Source: Synergistaceae bacterium
GTDB lineage: Bacteria > Synergistota > Synergistia > Synergistales > Synergistaceae
Assembly (NCBI GenBank): GCA_031271065.1
Contig: JAISWP010000256.1
Span: forward strand, 1-13,066
Direction: 5' to 3'
DNA length: 13,066 nucleotides
This document shows, in pieces, positions 13,054-13,066 of this stretch (its first letter is position 1; each line of letters begins with the position of its first letter). The translations under genes and the position numbers were made by a program. Below the pieces are notes generated by a model. It was not told where the DNA came from and ran no database searches. It saw only the letters and a list, made by a program, of their open reading frames with translations.

Positions 13054-13066
13054 AATCAGGACGGCG

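Noticed and set aside
1..13066. CRISPR arrays, insertion sequences, phage genes, tRNA or rRNA
   Set aside because: No spaced direct repeats, transposase or integrase motifs, or tRNA/rRNA signatures were seen.

Overview
The window is chromosomal DNA, GC-rich but with frequent ATA (Ile) and AGG (Arg) codons, GTG starts at several genes and purine-rich Shine-Dalgarno sites. Gene types include a Na+-pump decarboxylase beta subunit, a bacteriohemerythrin fusion, a DUF362 iron-sulfur protein, an ECF module without its own S component, and a sugar-acid/sugar type oxidoreductase pair. Together they suggest an anaerobic, amino-acid/organic-acid fermenting bacterium. My best guess is Synergistota, but this is an impression from codon use and gene style, not a demonstrated assignment. 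No rRNA, tRNA, CRISPR array, insertion sequence or phage gene was seen.

Layout. (1) 1-3240, minus strand: a binding-protein-dependent ABC importer. The binding protein (2206-3240) is transcribed first, then a long two-domain permease (1-2136) that runs off the left edge. The usual annotation would be 'iron(III) transporter', but the binding protein matches the AfuA sugar-phosphate branch better. The permease carries an extra N-terminal extracytoplasmic domain. A 17-bp GC-rich stem-loop lies between the two genes. (2) 3241-3587: divergent control region with two palindromes, a candidate minus-strand promoter and, on the plus strand, a leader with a terminator-like hairpin followed by seven Ts. 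(3) 3588-6011, plus: ecfA1-ecfA2-ecfT, with overlapping genes and no substrate-specific component. Both ATPases have Gln where the switch (H-loop) His is expected. (4) 6269-7378, plus: a lone beta subunit of a sodium-pumping decarboxylase behind a structured 257-bp leader. (5) 7587-8435, plus: a hemerythrin O2-binding domain fused to a CheX-like phosphatase. (6) 8453-9559, minus, convergent: DUF362 protein with two [4Fe-4S] ferredoxin motifs. (7) 9920-10633, plus: Bax inhibitor-1 family membrane protein with its own clear promoter, an upstream perfect palindrome and a strong terminator. (8) 10854-13053, plus: Gfo/Idh/MocA oxidoreductase and a TIM-barrel sugar isomerase/epimerase-like protein, under a TTGACA-17-TATGCT promoter.

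The genes do not form one pathway. They are five or six independent transcription units, mostly transport, energy and redox functions, plus a two-gene carbohydrate-modifying unit. The items most worth follow-up are the hemerythrin-CheX fusion, the double loss of the switch histidine in the ECF ATPases, the sensor-like domain on the AfuB-like permease, the ECF leader attenuator, and the oxidoreductase/TIM-barrel pair as a possible glycoside-cleaving system.
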